This document shows, in pieces, positions 42,881-56,331 of a DNA stretch of 64,000 bases. The notes under the pieces are model-generated. The model made no database searches. It worked only from the letters and a program-made list of their open reading frames with translations, and was not told the DNA's origin. The DNA is taken from contig CM073193.1 in assembly GCA_037042915.1 (NCBI GenBank), positions 9,052,001-9,116,000 on the forward strand, in the 5' to 3' direction. Every line of letters begins with the position of its first letter. The stretch's first letter is position 1. Origin of the DNA: Auricularia sp. M13. Taxonomy: Eukaryota > Basidiomycota > Agaricomycetes > Auriculariales > Auriculariaceae. Made by a program: the position numbers and the translations under genes.

Positions 42881-45800
42881 TGGCAACAGTAGCCATAGTG
42901 GTACCTAAGCACGAGGGTCTGGAAGGCAGTATAGAGCGCGTAAGTTGACCAAAGTAATTGGAGCGCGGGTTTGGAAGGGCGCCGTACGAAACGTGGAGCG
43001 TGCAAGGCAGCGTGGGAGCTGGTTCGGCCTAAGGAGGATGTCGGCCTTTGAAAACTTTTCATCCTTCTCAGCCACGCATCACGATCAGGGGCCAAAGACT
43101 CTATCTTGCTGAGGCTCTCTCTGTCTAGGCTACAGATCGTAAGTGAGCTTGGAATGTGGAATTAGGTTTTCGAGTCGACGGATCCAGAAACAGGCAGGGA
43201 AACTGTAGCCAAGGCTGTAACAGGCGCGCCGCACGACGCGACCTATCCTAAGGCTGACAGCGGGACGGTTCGTTGCATCTCACGCGGCTACGCGGATGGA
43301 CCCCGACTGCGGTAGGCCAAACAGCACCAGGGTCGCCACTTGTTCTCCCATCAGCAGTGCACGCTTTCAGATTTTGCGGAGCTGCATCGTACTGACGTTA
43401 GCTTTCGTAACCTCATAGATTGCGAGGACCAGTTTCCGATTGCGACGTGGACCTCTAGTCCAACTCTGCCCTTGGACGTCTTCTGTGTGCCTCTTCTCTG
43501 TTCTCGAACAAGAACTTCCAACGAGCTGCTACGCTGCCTTACGGTACTCGCTGGGGTAAACGTACCGCGAAGCGTGCATTAGCCATATTCGACGAGCACG
43601 ATGGCGCGCGGAGTGCCGCCGGTGAGCCATTCTTGGCTTCCTGGTCAAGTACAGGAGACGTTGGCCCTGACGTCTACGCTGTCAGTGGACGACCTATACG
43701 AGCCGCGAACCGCGCTACAGCAGCAATCGACGGGCGCGATGCGCGCTGAGCGCCACTGGCAGCCCTTCCTGGCTCTTGTTGTCTCCCACCGGACTGGTAT
43801 TGGCTGCTATCCCTGGCGTCTGCGCTATACTGCTTCTGAATATGCGTACTCATCTCACTGGACGCGCACACAGTATCCGACAGGCGCTGCAGAGCATTGT
43901 ACCGGACGCGCAGCACAGGAATTGCTCAGATCGCCCTTTCGAGGAGTGCATTGTGCACCAAGTTCGTGATAGTTCTGTACTACCCTTGATGGACCGCGAC
44001 TACGCTCGATACTTGCTCAGTTGCTGTTGAAGCCCGGCCAATGACGACCTTCTGCAATATCAGATTAGCAGGTTTCGGTATTCACCAAGTTTGCGCGCTC
44101 ATATTTGACATATACTGATCACCAACCGCTAATAGCAGTGGCACAAACACTTCCGTAGGCAGGCCTAGCCTTCCACCCGCAGACAGGCGCCGTCCCTTCT
44201 GTCTTCTCTCATTCCGACGCTCGATTCAACAGTTACAAGGCACGCATATGCATTCAGTTCTATCATTGCATTTGCCACCCTGCACGACGCCATCAGGACC
44301 TGTGCCAGCGTGCCTCATACTGGCCCCGGTCCCGTTTTCCCAGCTGGCTCCGAGTCGTGCTTCGTAACGCTAGCGCTCCCGTTGGCCATAGCGCTCTGGC
44401 TCGTCTCCCCTATCAACCTCGCAACGCCAACGCCGTTTCTGACCTCGTCATTGAACGTCTGCCCAGTTCATCGGAAGTCGGGCAGCAGCACGTCCGACCC
44501 GGCACCATTCGACTGACTGATTACAGTACCTTGGATCCCACGCGGATGCTCGCAACAGTTCACTGTTGAAGCGACAGAGACAGATCGCACAGCACCCGCG
44601 ACGCGCCTATTCCTATTCCTGTCCGAGTATCCCATCTCGTCCATCTTGCCCTGATACCTCGCCCTTCGCGCCCGATTAGGCATCGAACCCAACTGGCGAT
44701 TGCAACTGCTCGCGATGAATGATGGAACGACGAAGGTGTACACGCTGGCAGGGCAGAGCTAGCTTCAACGCAAAAACACGCTTCATGCTTTGTGTACTGT
44801 GTGTGCTCGACGTCGTGGGGTGATGCGCGGCCTTTCCGCCATCCTCAACATCCAGCACTCCATTTTCCCGCGCACGTTCAGGAAACAAGCTCGCCGCGCG
44901 CACAGCATTCCTGTCATGGCGCTAGCGCGATCACGACCAATGCACCCTGGGCCTGGGATGCCATCTCTCATCCCGCGCCTTCTCTATGTATTCTCTCAAC
45001 TCATCCCGCCTGCCACCCGGCCGCCCGAGCCAATCGTCCCGCGCGCCCGATCACCGCGCGGACAGCAGCCGTCGCTGGCCCTCACTCCCGCCGTCATTCA
45101 CCATCACTGGACTGGCAGCTGCAATTGCAACAGGGAATTCGAAGTCGTACCGATTCCGACGTCCGGCCCTGACTCCGAACCGCTCCCCTGCACCGTGCAG
45201 GCGCATAGTTATCTGATCTGATAACCAGATCAGTCTCATGCAATCGCTCATCCAGAGTTGAGTGACATGCACATCGAATCGTCCGTTCCCGAGCAACCTG
45301 ACAAACTCCCGATGCCTGCAGGATACTTACCGGTACATAGCCACCCCCGCCGGCATCCATACAGTATAAGTAAAGGCATTACTCATAACCCATCTCATCT
45401 CATCTCGGCCCGCGTCAAGTATGATTACTGTATGTATCACACACGACGTAAAGATAAGATGTCTGGTTCAGCGCTCGCGAATGATGCTGGCACAATCGCG
45501 CCGTCGTTCGGCACCCGGGATCCAGAGCGCATCCATGGCCAGACCTCTCCACCGCCAGGTGGCAGGTATCAGGGCCGTGGTCGGGCTGATCAGTGATCAC
45601 GAGCATCAGCAGCACTCGTCATCGTCATCATGCCGGCGCCGAGCAGCGAGGATCGATATCATCGTCACCAGTCCCAGTCATCGTCCGCGGTCCCTGACAG
45701 AAACCATGCCCCGCTCCTTCCCCAAGACAGTGAAGAAATTGAAAATTGAAACACCAAACCCACAAAAAAGTTCAGCATTCCAAAAACGCGGTACATCGCA

Positions 45801-46618
45801 CTCCACCTCCTCCAAGTAAGTACAAATGAAACAAAACGTTACAAATCGAAAAGGCGAAAAGGCGAAAAAGGAAAAACGAGCGCAAGGGGCGTGACAACAC
45901 GAGACTCTCATGAAGCCTTGAGATGAGACGGGACAGACAAAACTCTAGAGATGACGGGAGGATGGGGAGAGATGCAGCGATGAATGTGTGCGGGCTGGCA
46001 GATGAGGGATGAGGATGGAGCGCGCGGCGGGATGGGTGGGGAGACGGATTTTTGTACAAGCGGGTATGAACGGGGAGGACAGGGGGCATGGATGGATGGA
46101 TGGGGGTTGTGTATGTATGTATGTATGTACGCGAGGTTGTGTGAGCGGGCGCAGGAGCTGTTGGTACACATCGTCAACGGCAAGGGGCAGTCAGTCAGAA
46201 GTCTAGGCTCAGAGAAAAAAAAGACGAATAAGCACAACAACAAAAAAAACGCAGATGTGGCCACGTTTTTTTCTTTCAAAAGCAAGTGTCCCATATTGGA
46301 TGCTGATGCACGGAAAGACGAGGCAGCGGCGAGGCGTACCGGCGCAGACCCCTTTTTGAGCTCAAACCGGAGGGAGGCGAGAGGAAGGGAGGGATCTGCG
46401 ACGGCAGCGACGCGGTCGTTATACACACACACGGCGGGGAACCTACAACAACAGCGCGGTCAGCTATAGTAGCAGAAGGCCTCATACGCACACGCACATC
46501 ACGAGCAGCACGCAGGGCAAGGGCATACGCACGGCCGCCCCACACCTACACACCTACACATCCCCATCAGCCTCGCGCACGACGACCGACCGACCGACCG
46601 ACTGACGCACCTCCCAAC
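42881..46618. other. Gene-poor region, two microsatellites
   Basis: No coding region is supported over about 3.7 kb; the frames are short and mixed on both strands. Near 46,088-46,105 (GGAT)n and 46,110-46,130 (GTAT)n form short microsatellites. The last few hundred bases may be the 3' untranslated region of the next gene, which reads towards it. Confidence 0.4.
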
Positions 46619-48446
46619 CTACGCCATCTCCCCAACCCCGACCAGCCGCCCGCCGCCCATACCCATCCACTCGGGCGCACTGGCACTCTTCCCGTGCCCA
46701 CTGCCGGGTGCGGTCGCAGCGCTCGACCCGCCGCCAAAACACCACTGCCGCACAAGCGCCTCGTAGCTCGCGCTCGTCCCCGGGCTCCCAATCGGCGAGC
46801 CCATCGGATTCGCATTCGGTCCCATCGAGGGTGAACTCGTCGTCGAGGAAGGAAACATCACCGAGTTCGCCTGCTGCTGGGACTGGGTGTTATTAAAGTC
46901 CAGCGCGCCCAGGCCCAGCGCGGGGGGCGCCGGCGTCGGGGGGCTCTTCGGGCTCGGGGGGACATAATTCCTCAAACTGAGTCCCTTGACCGGACTGACC
47001 GGTCCAAGCGGCACCGCCGTCTTGTTCGCCGCGGGCTGCGCACCGAAGCTCAAGCTAGTCGTCAACGTCGGGCGCGCTTTCGTGCGGAGCTGCAGCGGCG
47101 GCAGCCCGCCGGCGCTGCTGCGGATCTCTTTGGCGAGCGCTTTCGAGGTGGACGGGGAGGACTGGGAAGAAGGGCGGGGTGGCGGCGCGGGCTCCTTGCG
47201 GAAGACGACGCGGTAGTTCGCGCCGGCGTTGTTGTCCCACCACTCGCCGCCGCCGTCGCCGTGCGCGGTGTAGCGCACGACGCACCACAGCGTCTTTTCC
47301 GCGAGCTTGCGCTCCACGTCGTCGAGCCGTATCTACGTCGCAGTAGACACATCAGCAAGCATGACCGCGCAAAACAATAGGACACGCGCTTACCTGGAAC
47401 GAAAAGCGATCCCAGCCGACGCCCGCATGGCTCAGCGCGGTCAGGGCGTCGCCGACGAGCGGGCTGCGGTGGCTCTCCGGGCGGAACGGCGGCGGGAGGG
47501 CGGGGAGCGAGGTGACGTAGTGCGCGGCGACCTCGCTCGTCGTCTGCCAGTCGTCGAGCGTGAAGCGCACGGCGACGCTCTTGGAGAAGGCGACGTTGCG
47601 CACGAGCACCGAGCCGCAGAGCGTGTACGGCCGCGTGCGCGGGAGCTGCAGCGTCTCGAGGTGCACGTTGGCGTATCTGCCCAGCCAAATCAGCGCTCAG
47701 TGCGAACATAGGATGGGTACGCACGTGGGCGGCGACGGCGCGGGCACGGGCGAGGTGAGGTCCGGGTGGAGGCCGACGACGGTCTCCTGCACGATGGGGA
47801 ACGGGTACCCAGCGCCGGCGGCATTCAGCGCGCTCGAGTCGTAGCCCTCCGTCTCGGTCTCGGTGTCGTTGTCCATCAGGCCCGTGAAGCTGACCGCGGC
47901 GGGCCTGCCCGCGGGGCGGAACAGGCGCACGGTCTGCAGGTCCTCGCCGCGCTCGGGGAAGTGGACGTTTTTCGGCAGGTTGGGCGTGGAGGGCGCGGAC
48001 TGCGAGCGCAGGTGGGCGGACGAGGCCGGCGGGAGGTGCGGCGCGGAGAGCGAGGACTTGAGCGACGGCTTGAGCGGCTTGCCGTTGGGCAGGATGACGG
48101 GCGTGCTGGGCGTGCGCGGGAGCACGCTGGGCGACGGCGGGCCGGACGCGGCGAGCGAGGGGAAGGGGATCGCGTCGAGGCTGAGCTTGAGCGCGGGCGC
48201 CGGCGCGGGCGACGGCGTCGGCGTCGTCGGCTGCTCCGCCGGCGAGTCGGCGGCGTGCTCGTTCTCGTTCTCGTCCTCGGAGCTCGAGCTGGACGAGCTG
48301 CTCGCGCTGGGGCTCGGGCTCTTGCGCGCCCCGCTCGGCGACGGCAGCGGGCCGAAGTTGAAGAGCGAGCGGCGGCGGACGGGCACCTGCAGCGGTGCGC
48401 CGGCGCTGTTGCTCGCGTTCTGGGCGGACGCGGAGACGTAGGGCAT
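46619..48446 (-). CDS. Protein phosphatase 1 regulatory subunit with CBM21 domain
   Basis: Glycogen-targeting subunit type (yeast Gac1/Pig family). A Ser/Pro-rich N-terminus leads to LPKNVHFPERGEDL; KNVHF fits the RVxF motif that docks on PP1. After an intron near 47,670-47,730 the CBM21 domain follows: VLVRNVAFSKSVAVRFTLDD, WQTTSEVAAHY, and after a second intron near 47,331-47,395 WCVVRYTAHGDGGGEWWDNN with YRVVF, the sugar-binding end. The C-terminal 200 residues are low-complexity with a YEALVRQWCF block before the stop. In this family PP1 is brought to glycogen synthase on glycogen particles. The upstream region is CT-rich on the coding strand (48,577-48,640), common in fungal promoters. 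No functional link to neighbours is seen. Confidence 0.88.
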
Positions 48447-49560
48447 GAGAAGAGGACTGGAGGGACGGGAGGGACGGGAGCAGTGACGTCAGACACAGTT
48501 TCGAGACTCGACGCAAAACGCACAAACGAACACACACAAGCAGGGGGACAATCCACGCAGAGGGGGAGAGGGTTGCGGGAGGAGGAGGGCGGGGAGGGGG
48601 GGGAATAAGAGGAAGAGGAGGTGGAGCAACGAAGACGTGCCTAGTCGGACCCAGCCAGTGCGCCTCCGAACATTCATCGCTGCGAAAGAAAAATTCTTCA
48701 CATCCTCGGCGGAACTTGCCGGCGGCACCCTCGAATCGCCATGAGCAAGCACCCCCGGTCCGATCCGTCCGACTCTGCAAAGCAATCTTGGGAATGCGAT
48801 GGCGAAGACGAAGCAAGCTGCTTTGCACGCGTGTGCCTTCCTTCTGAATCTTCCTGCTTACTGTAGCGACGCCCGACGACGCTTTGACTCATGCAATGGC
48901 CGGCGCTCCTCGCGTGCTTATCGCGACATCCCATTCCCAGCCTGCAATCGTCCAATCTGCATCCCAGACAGACGCCGGTGTCATCCCTCTAGCGCCCGTT
49001 CCTCATAAACCGTACCTCATTCACGCTGCGGCTGCAACATCCATCTTGACTCTTCCTGTCATTGTCAAAGTTGTGGAGTGGGAGAATCCCGACCGACGCA
49101 GGACGCTAAACCGCAAACCGCAAACGCCCTCCATTTCGCTTGGACGTCTCCGAACAAAGCAAAGCAGCCAATCATACTACGCCATAAACCGGCACCTAAT
49201 CGCCCTGCCCCTATCTATCCTCTCGTCCGCCCAGTCCTTCGGCATCGCGGCCGCCGCCCACGTCCACGTCGCTCTTGACCTCCACGTCGCTGCATCTGGA
49301 GCCTCGGCCTGCAGTCCGACGTCCGACGTGGAATGGGCCCTGGATAGTGCACGCTTGCGCAACCGCGGTGTGAATGGAATGCGAGCGGGCACAGTGCAAA
49401 CTGGAATCAAGCGTGGAGGCGATGCTCCGCGGCCGCGGCCTTGTCCCGATCCGTCACTGCGCGCCCAAGCACATTCGGATGGGGATTCTATGCCCAGCTT
49501 CCAGAGCCGGGCAATTCTCACTGTCAGGAGCCGATCCCACCGCCCTTTTCCCAAAGTATA
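48447..49560. promoter_or_regulatory. Upstream region of the PP1 regulatory subunit gene
   Basis: A long pyrimidine-rich run on the minus strand at about 48,577-48,640 is the only notable feature and may mark the transcription start region. Further out no gene is supported. Confidence 0.4.
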
Positions 49561-51250
49561 AAGTAGTCAGTCAGTGTCCAGTGTCTGTGCACATGCGCGC
49601 TCGGACCATCCCGCTGCTCACTGCTTATCGGACATGACTAGAATTGCCACGAGCCGCCGATCCGCGGTCGTCTAATTCTCTACCCTGCGCGCTCTGACTG
49701 GCTTTGGGATTCGCGGGTTCCGGCGGTTTCGTCCTGCATCGGGTTGGGCTCCGGCTCGAGAGGTCTGGACGTCGGCGCTCCGCGTTTTCCTTGCTCAATG
49801 CTCTTGATTTTCTGGGACTGTACGGGCTTCCTCCCTGCACTCGGCGCTTCCACCCAAGCTCAACTGTAATTCGGAGCGGCCTTCCCGCGAGTGCTGCGCA
49901 GCGCCTTCTGCCCTTTCGTCGGCGCTTCCGCCCAGTCCCCGATTGCGTCGCCGTCGCCCGTCCTGCTGACCCGCGTCGTCATCCCTGCGTTATCATAATC
50001 CCAGTCACCTTCTCCAACTCCAATCTCCAATCTCCTGACTGGAACCCGTGGCTACTGGACACACCGGGCATCGACCAACGGCGTTGCTCAGAAACTGTTC
50101 TACCTTAGGCTTCGTGGATTCGGAAACCCCTGCCCCTTGAAGTCGCTTCAACTTGCCCGCCACACCTTTTCCAGGTGTTAGATCGACCGTCCCTTGCCCG
50201 ACGACGTTTGCCATACTCAAGAACCCGGACGTCGGCGCTTCGCTTCCTTCCCGCGAGACTCAGCCTCAGTGTCTGCGCTTACGTTCTTTCCTTCTTCGCC
50301 CGTCCCGCGCCTGCAGCGCAGCCCCGCCAGCGTCGACGCCGCTGTGATGGCTGGCCGGTGACCGCGACGTCATGAACACGTCATCATAAGTAATCCCAGG
50401 CTTCTTCCCAGTCGATCCCCCGACCGACTGACTTGGAGAGCTCGTGGTCGGATAAGACGGCCAGTACGATCGCCGCGTACTGTATTCGCAGACCGACCAG
50501 TTGCTCAACCTCCTGTATGCATAATTTCCCTTTTGTCGCTGGCACGTAACCCAGAGGTCGCAGGGACGGCGTTTGTCTTGGTATGTATGTCAGCGAATTC
50601 GCAAGAGGTGCGCCGTGGTCTCCAGACACGTCCAGGGCTTGATGCACAGTGATTCCACTTGACTGGCTGTATCTCTCCACTGTCCGCCTGGCTTCTTACG
50701 CTCACCAACACATCTGGCTTTCTAAGTAAACGGTTCGCTCTCCTGGCAGCTGGGCGCACATTCGAATCGTCTATCGGCATGACGCCGATACCTGTTGTAG
50801 TCGAGCTCCCGTGGCCTATAGCTATGCAAGTACATTTCGGTCCGCGCTCCGGTTTTGAGGGCATTCTCGTCTGTCCCAATGAAGATATCCATTTCTCGCG
50901 CTGCTCGACGCTCTGATCTCGGGCTCGTCATTTCGAGGCCTGCGTCCCGGCTACAGTACTACCACTAGTGTACTGTACACACCTCTCCTGCCTCAGGCTT
51001 TCCAAACCTCTTTCACATTTGTGGTTCACCAATTCAATTCGCAAATGATGACGGGCGACTTCTGCTGTACCGTGTACGCCCTCCGAGTCGTTCGGCGGCG
51101 CACACTCACTCACACTGTCTCTTCTGTCCGCGCTGGCCGTCATCTCTGCTTCGCTACCTACGTGACGCCATCCGCACCCGCCTGCATATACACAGCTTGT
51201 TTGCAGCATACGCAGAGCTTGTTAGCAGCATCGCAGCGCGGGGAAGTTGT
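49561..51250. other. Gene-poor region with weak dispersed repeat
   Basis: A GTCGGCGCTTC(C/G) motif recurs at about 49,770, 49,845, 49,920 and 50,230 with similar flanks, suggesting an old duplication. No coding region supported. Confidence 0.35.
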
Positions 51251-51254
51251 TTCT

Positions 51255-51345
51255 CGACGGTCACTTGCCATCTGCCCGCGGTCACTTGCCATCTGCCCGC
51301 GGTCACTTGCCATCTGCCCGCGGTCACTTGCCATCTGCCTGCGCC
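51255..51345 (+). repeat. 21-bp tandem repeat, about four copies
   Basis: GGTCACTTGCCATCTGCCCGC repeats with a 21-bp period, nearly perfect. The period is a multiple of three, so the frame repeats GHLPSAR, but no gene is recognised around it. Confidence 0.8.
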
Positions 51346-54300
51346 GGTCTGACGTCGAGGGCGCGTCTGACTATATGTATGGCGTACGCGTATGCGTACG
51401 CCGGCTCTCCCGCGGCTGCATACCTCTTACCATCCGGCCTCAGAGAGTGTTTGGCTCGACGACGTCAACCCCGGCACGACCCAACTACTAACTAGAATAC
51501 AGCGCGTTCATGTACCAGCCTCGCGCGCAGCCAACTGTTACTGTTATGGTATTCAAAGTACAGAATGGGCCCCGGGTCGACGGCCAACTTGGACAGTTAC
51601 ATACAGGCCGGCTCCACCTTCCATTTCCTGCTCTTTGCAGTCGCCGCTCGCCCCATATATATCTTATCTGTGCGGTGGTAATGTACTGCGTAAGAGAACC
51701 CTCTGCGAGACCGAACGTTTGCGCGATGTCGTTTCCGTATAGGTTGCTGCCTCTTTCAATGCTTTGTGTCGATGGCCTCAGCATTGACGATGGCGGCCGT
51801 CTTTTACATGCAGCGTAACGCTTGCGATTCGGATATCTCTCCAGCGAGCCAACCGTGCGCTGGATGAAAGTTCCTCAGCCAAGAGAGTCGAGACTTGCTT
51901 CACGCGACTCACCTGGGCGAACAGTGAACTGACAACATCGACCAGCGAAGGGCGCAGGAAGATGAACCGCGTCCGATCCTCCGATATCTGATTATGCCAT
52001 CATCTATTTTGGTCGTTTCGAATCGCAATCTTAGCGTGCCCACCTGACCCTCCGCCGGCGCTGACGTGCTTGAAGCTTCCAGATCGACAGCGACCCCGCA
52101 AATGCTGCAACTTGCAATTGAATGTGGACTCCCGATGCATGCGCACCGGACGAAGGCGCCCCAGCTCGCCATCGATCATATTCCCAGTTGCAGCTCGCGT
52201 GGTGAGTGCGATTCCGGAAGCGCAAGCGGACCCTACGGGCGGGGAACTGTTTGCGGCGTTGGACATCTTTACTCGGTACTGCAACGAAGGCGCCCCAGAA
52301 GTCAACACACTGTCCAGATCTCGCAGCACTCCATCACTGCAATGTTTCCTCCTCCGTACGCGTGTGGCAGGAGGTTCCGGAAGCGCAGGCGGTGAACTGT
52401 TTATGGGCGCGTTCATATGCATAGTCGTGGCGAAGCATGCCAGGTGGCAGGTATGTATGTTTCAAAGCAGAAGCACAGAAGCCTGCGCTCGCATCCGTCC
52501 GACAGCTGAGCAAAGCAGGGTCTGCGCGTGTGGCTGCGCGGCTTCTTGCCAGCGATGGTGATTACTGCTTCCGGAACCCGGACAATTGTGTCGCGGCCAT
52601 GGTCGAAATTGGGCAGAATACAGGGCAGATCGATCAGAGACGCAGAGGAGAGGGGCAGGAAGCGCTGTCCAAATGGTGCAGGAACGGCCCATCTGCCAGC
52701 CAGTGGCATATACCTAGTTGACATGGACAATGGATAGCAGGACGTCGCTTGCTCAGCCGGAGGAAGTATACAACAGGAGATTGCATTGTTTGCGCAGAAG
52801 ATGCACTGGCAGGCGCTCGACCCCGAGACCATAGTGGCATGCGTGTCCAGCTTCAGGTTACACTTTAGCAGCGTAAGTAGCTTCTGCCAGAAGGCGCGCG
52901 ATATCGGAGGCACTAGGTATACTAGTAGAGTACGGCGTTGACAGCACACAAGCCGGCCACGCGCACTGACAGAAATAAGCATCCAGATTCAAGGCAGGCA
53001 CGGAGGCCAACAGGCGGTCGTTTCGGATGGAGTAGACAGCGCAGAGCCCGCCCACGCGCAAGAATAAGCATTTGGATCTGGGTTAGACGTGCAAGCACCG
53101 GCGTCGGATGAAGTCGATCTTATGGCATAAGCAGCGTATTTCTCCGGCGTTCAAGGCATGGGAAAGGAAAATGCTGTCTGCTGAAGTATGGCTGCAGTAT
53201 CGGGCTTCAAGGCGCCACGCAGTCCAGCCATGGTGTGTCGTACGACCGACATCGACGTGTCTCGATCGCCAAGGCCATCCCAGCTTTCACAGTCGTGGGA
53301 TTCAGAATTCGACATCGAAAGGACGATAGCGCGCACAGCTGCCGACGGTGGATTGAGAGCCGACCGAGACTTTTGCACTGTGAGCTGGCCGCGAATGGAA
53401 CGAGAACAAGAGGCGGTCGGCTTTCGAAGCCCGCCGGGCCGTCGGAAGTCTGTAGGTTCTCCCGGCGCAAATGGCAGGAGGCAGCTACGCAATCCTCCAC
53501 CACAGGCTCTCTCTCTGTTGTGCTGCGACTGGAGTACTTTTTAACTTATCATTCCGAACCTCAAGTTCTTTCCACAGAAACCTGATCTGCACGGTCCAGG
53601 ATGGTCTTTCCCTCCTCGATGCGTAGCCTCAATCTTGAGATTTCATGGTAGAAACCCTCCGTGAGCTCGTGATGCACTCCATAAGATTTCCGCAGAGGAG
53701 CACGATACCCGACGTGTTGCGCTGCCAATCTATGCGATGACGAATGCATGTCGGTGCCGAACTCCGGCACGCCCAGTGGCAAGATAGATGACGAGAACGG
53801 GGTCGATGCGCGGCGGCCGTCCATCGTTCCTGCAGGGCTAGATGCTCTGGCCATTGACCGCAACATTTGGATATGCATGCGCACGTCCCTGGAATACTCA
53901 GGACCGCTCTGCGCATCTAGATACTCATGCTTATCGTGACGTACCTACCGATGTTGCACTATCTTGCATGATTGTGTGGCCATGTCCTGAGTAATGATGA
54001 TGTTTGCACTCGGCGAGCATCACTTTGCATTTGATCATATGATCACGAACCTCAGGGTCGGATGAGATCGCCGCCTTGTTCACTGCGTGCATGCAGAACG
54101 ATTGGGTCGGCGCGCTATCGGTGAGGAGACCGGGAAGTCTCAGAGAACGTCATTTGGAAAGGCGGGAAAGATGTGTTGCGAGGGAGGGAATTGTTGGCTG
54201 CCTTGGCGAGTCTGATGCGAGCGCGGGAATGTAGAATGAGTTGCAGAGAAAACTATACAGTACGCCCCTCCTTGTTTGCCTTAACTGTCTTAGTGATTTG

Positions 54301-54480
54301 GACTCATTAATAACAAGGTAGACCGCAGGGAGTTCGAGAGATTTGAGTGGAGCGTCGCAATCGCAACAGTAACGCAGCATATCAGTAGCAGGTCACTTCT
54401 CGAGGACTCCTCGACACAGCGCAGTACCAAATGTCAATTTCAGACTTTCCCGTTACCTTGGATGAAGTAGCCAGTAAATA
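51346..54480. other. Gene-poor region
   Basis: About 3.1 kb without a supported gene. A GAAGGCGCCCCAG segment appears twice (near 52,153 and 52,288) with partly similar flanks including TCCGGAAGCGCARGCGG, pointing to a decayed local duplication. Confidence 0.35.
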
Positions 54481-54666
54481 TCAACATGCCAAATAATTTT
54501 AAAGACCGACGTCAGCTTCTGAACCTGATCCACGTCGTATCTGCCTGCTCGCGGACCGGCGGACACCTCCTAACACTATCTGTTCATTATATTGCCATTG
54601 GCGCGCTGCGACACTCTGTCTACATCTACGCGCGCTCCAGTGCGTACTTACTACCATCGTCCGACC

Positions 54667-55548
54667 ATGGATCAGCTTCCATCAGAGCTAGTCATACAGA
54701 TTATGCACAGCGCTGCAGATCAGTTTCTGTATGTAGATCGCCACTGGGTTGTCCAGCTGGCGCTCGTCTCCCGCTTCGTTTACAATCTTGTTCGCCCGGT
54801 GCTCTATCGCAACATGGTCGTAACGGAAGAAAATAAAACCAAACTCGAAGCGCTCGCTCTCGAAGCCTCCAGCATGCACGTATTTCAGGCTGTCCGGCGT
54901 TTACGCGCCCGCAATCTGCTGGACACATGGGACGGCGATCTGCTACGCCGACTGCTGTCTGGTGTTATTTCCATCGATGCATCGCTGGTTCTCATCACTA
55001 CATTGTCCAAATCCCCGGAATTCAAGCCCCGGTTTCTGGCCCTCCGCTACAGCTGGCTTGCAACCTTCACACGCGACGTACCATTAACGACACGCGCGTC
55101 CGTAACGCATCTCGTTGGATATTTCCAAAACACCTACCAGCCACCGCTCATTACGCCAGAGCGTATTGCAGAAATCTTGTCAGACATGCCCGCGTTGACG
55201 CATATAGGCTTCGATGTCATGGATGCGCGGTTCTACTACGGAGATGGGTCGTCTGGTGACGAATCAGAGAACCCTCTCGATCTCGCGGACCTGGACCAGG
55301 CTCTGCGTGCAGTGCTCCAGCACTCCCGTATCGAGGCTGTGGCGATGCGCGTCGCTGGTGATTGGAGCTCTTATTGGCCTGCCATACGCGCGCTTGCGGT
55401 CGAGCTTCGGGATGTACGCGTCCTCGCCTGGCATGACACACGGAAGATACGGTCCTGGGATGCAGAAGGAAAGTGCACGGATTCGCACGCATGGGAGGGA
55501 AAGGACATGTGGACACAGGCTTTGCAGGTCTGGTCGCCATCTGCTTGA
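54667..55548 (+). CDS. F-box-like protein, intact family member
   Basis: Single-exon gene of 293 codons. The ATG at 54,667 opens MDQLPSELVIQIMHSAADQF, and HWVVQLALVSRFVYNLVRPV completes an F-box-like helical bundle. The rest is a divergent helical/leucine-rich region with YRNMVVTEEN, LTHIGFDVMD and a C-terminal VRVLAWHDTRKI. Upstream in-frame ATGs (54,592) are less likely because the paralogue alignment begins at 54,667. F-box proteins of this kind are lineage-specific in mushrooms and probably recruit unknown targets to SCF ligases. Broken copies of the same gene lie at 33,950, 41,560 and 62,950, and a diverged intact one at 61,920. Confidence 0.78.
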   Translation: MDQLPSELVIQIMHSAADQFLYVDRHWVVQLALVSRFVYNLVRPVLYRNMVVTEENKTKLEALALEASSMHVFQAVRRLRARNLLDTWDGDLLRRLLSGVISIDASLVLITTLSKSPEFKPRFLALRYSWLATFTRDVPLTTRASVTHLVGYFQNTYQPPLITPERIAEILSDMPALTHIGFDVMDARFYYGDGSSGDESENPLDLADLDQALRAVLQHSRIEAVAMRVAGDWSSYWPAIRALAVELRDVRVLAWHDTRKIRSWDAEGKCTDSHAWEGKDMWTQALQVWSPSA

Positions 55549-56331
55549 AATCGCCCGCTTTAGTGGAGGCAGATATCACCCTACTCGTCCCGCCGCATCT
55601 TTACCATTCGCAACGATCAACTTCGGACCACCCATTGCGCCTGGATCGCCTCATTCATGAGGATGGTTCGTAATTGTGCTGCGTATGAATTGTTATTATG
55701 CTTCATCTCCTCTTATGCAACCACTCGTCCATCCCGTCTATGCACATGACATGTAGTGGCTAATTTGTCACGAAGAAAGATGCACGACAGACCAAAGAAC
55801 AAGCGAAGAGGGTCAAACGCAAAACGCTCTCAATTCTCCATGTTCCCCGCTCTCCGAGGCTCTTTCCCCCACGGGAAATCTCTTATGTTGAATGTCTGAG
55901 ATGTTTCTATCATTTACCGAACGACTCTCAACTTGTAAAACTCAAGCTAGATATCGATAATCATGAAAGGTCGAAGGAATCAGCAGTCCTGACAGAAGGG
56001 GGCTATTTGGTCAGAGGCGTAGCAGCTCGTGATCTCGCACTCGAGAGCGGATTCCGAGCCACTCTGACTGGTTCATTTTTCCCGAGGCACACAAGCGCAC
56101 TAGAAACCATCCAAGCACCAATGTGCCAGCTTAGATTCGCGCTAGCTGCGAAGCGCGACGAGTAATTCACCGACTGTAAGCAGTGGCATTGACTCAATTT
56201 GCGTGCGCTCGACGCTCATGAGGATTGAGCGCAAAATTCGCGATTCCCGCCGGCCAAACAGCAAGGTTTGACCAAACGCTGAATCGAGAAAGATTATCCC
56301 CGGCATTGGTGGCCTTCTACCATATAGTACA
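55549..56331. other. Intergenic between convergent genes
   Basis: 3' regions of the F-box gene (+) and the epimerase gene (-). No other feature supported. Confidence 0.4.

Noticed and set aside
45908-46432. 174-codon minus-strand frame
   Set aside because: Composition is dominated by microsatellite-like His/Tyr/Ile and Pro/Ser repeats; no motif and no splice context.
47062-48828. 588-codon minus-strand frame over the PP1 regulatory subunit gene
   Set aside because: Arg/Pro/Ala-rich, in the wrong frame relative to CBM21, and without domain evidence.
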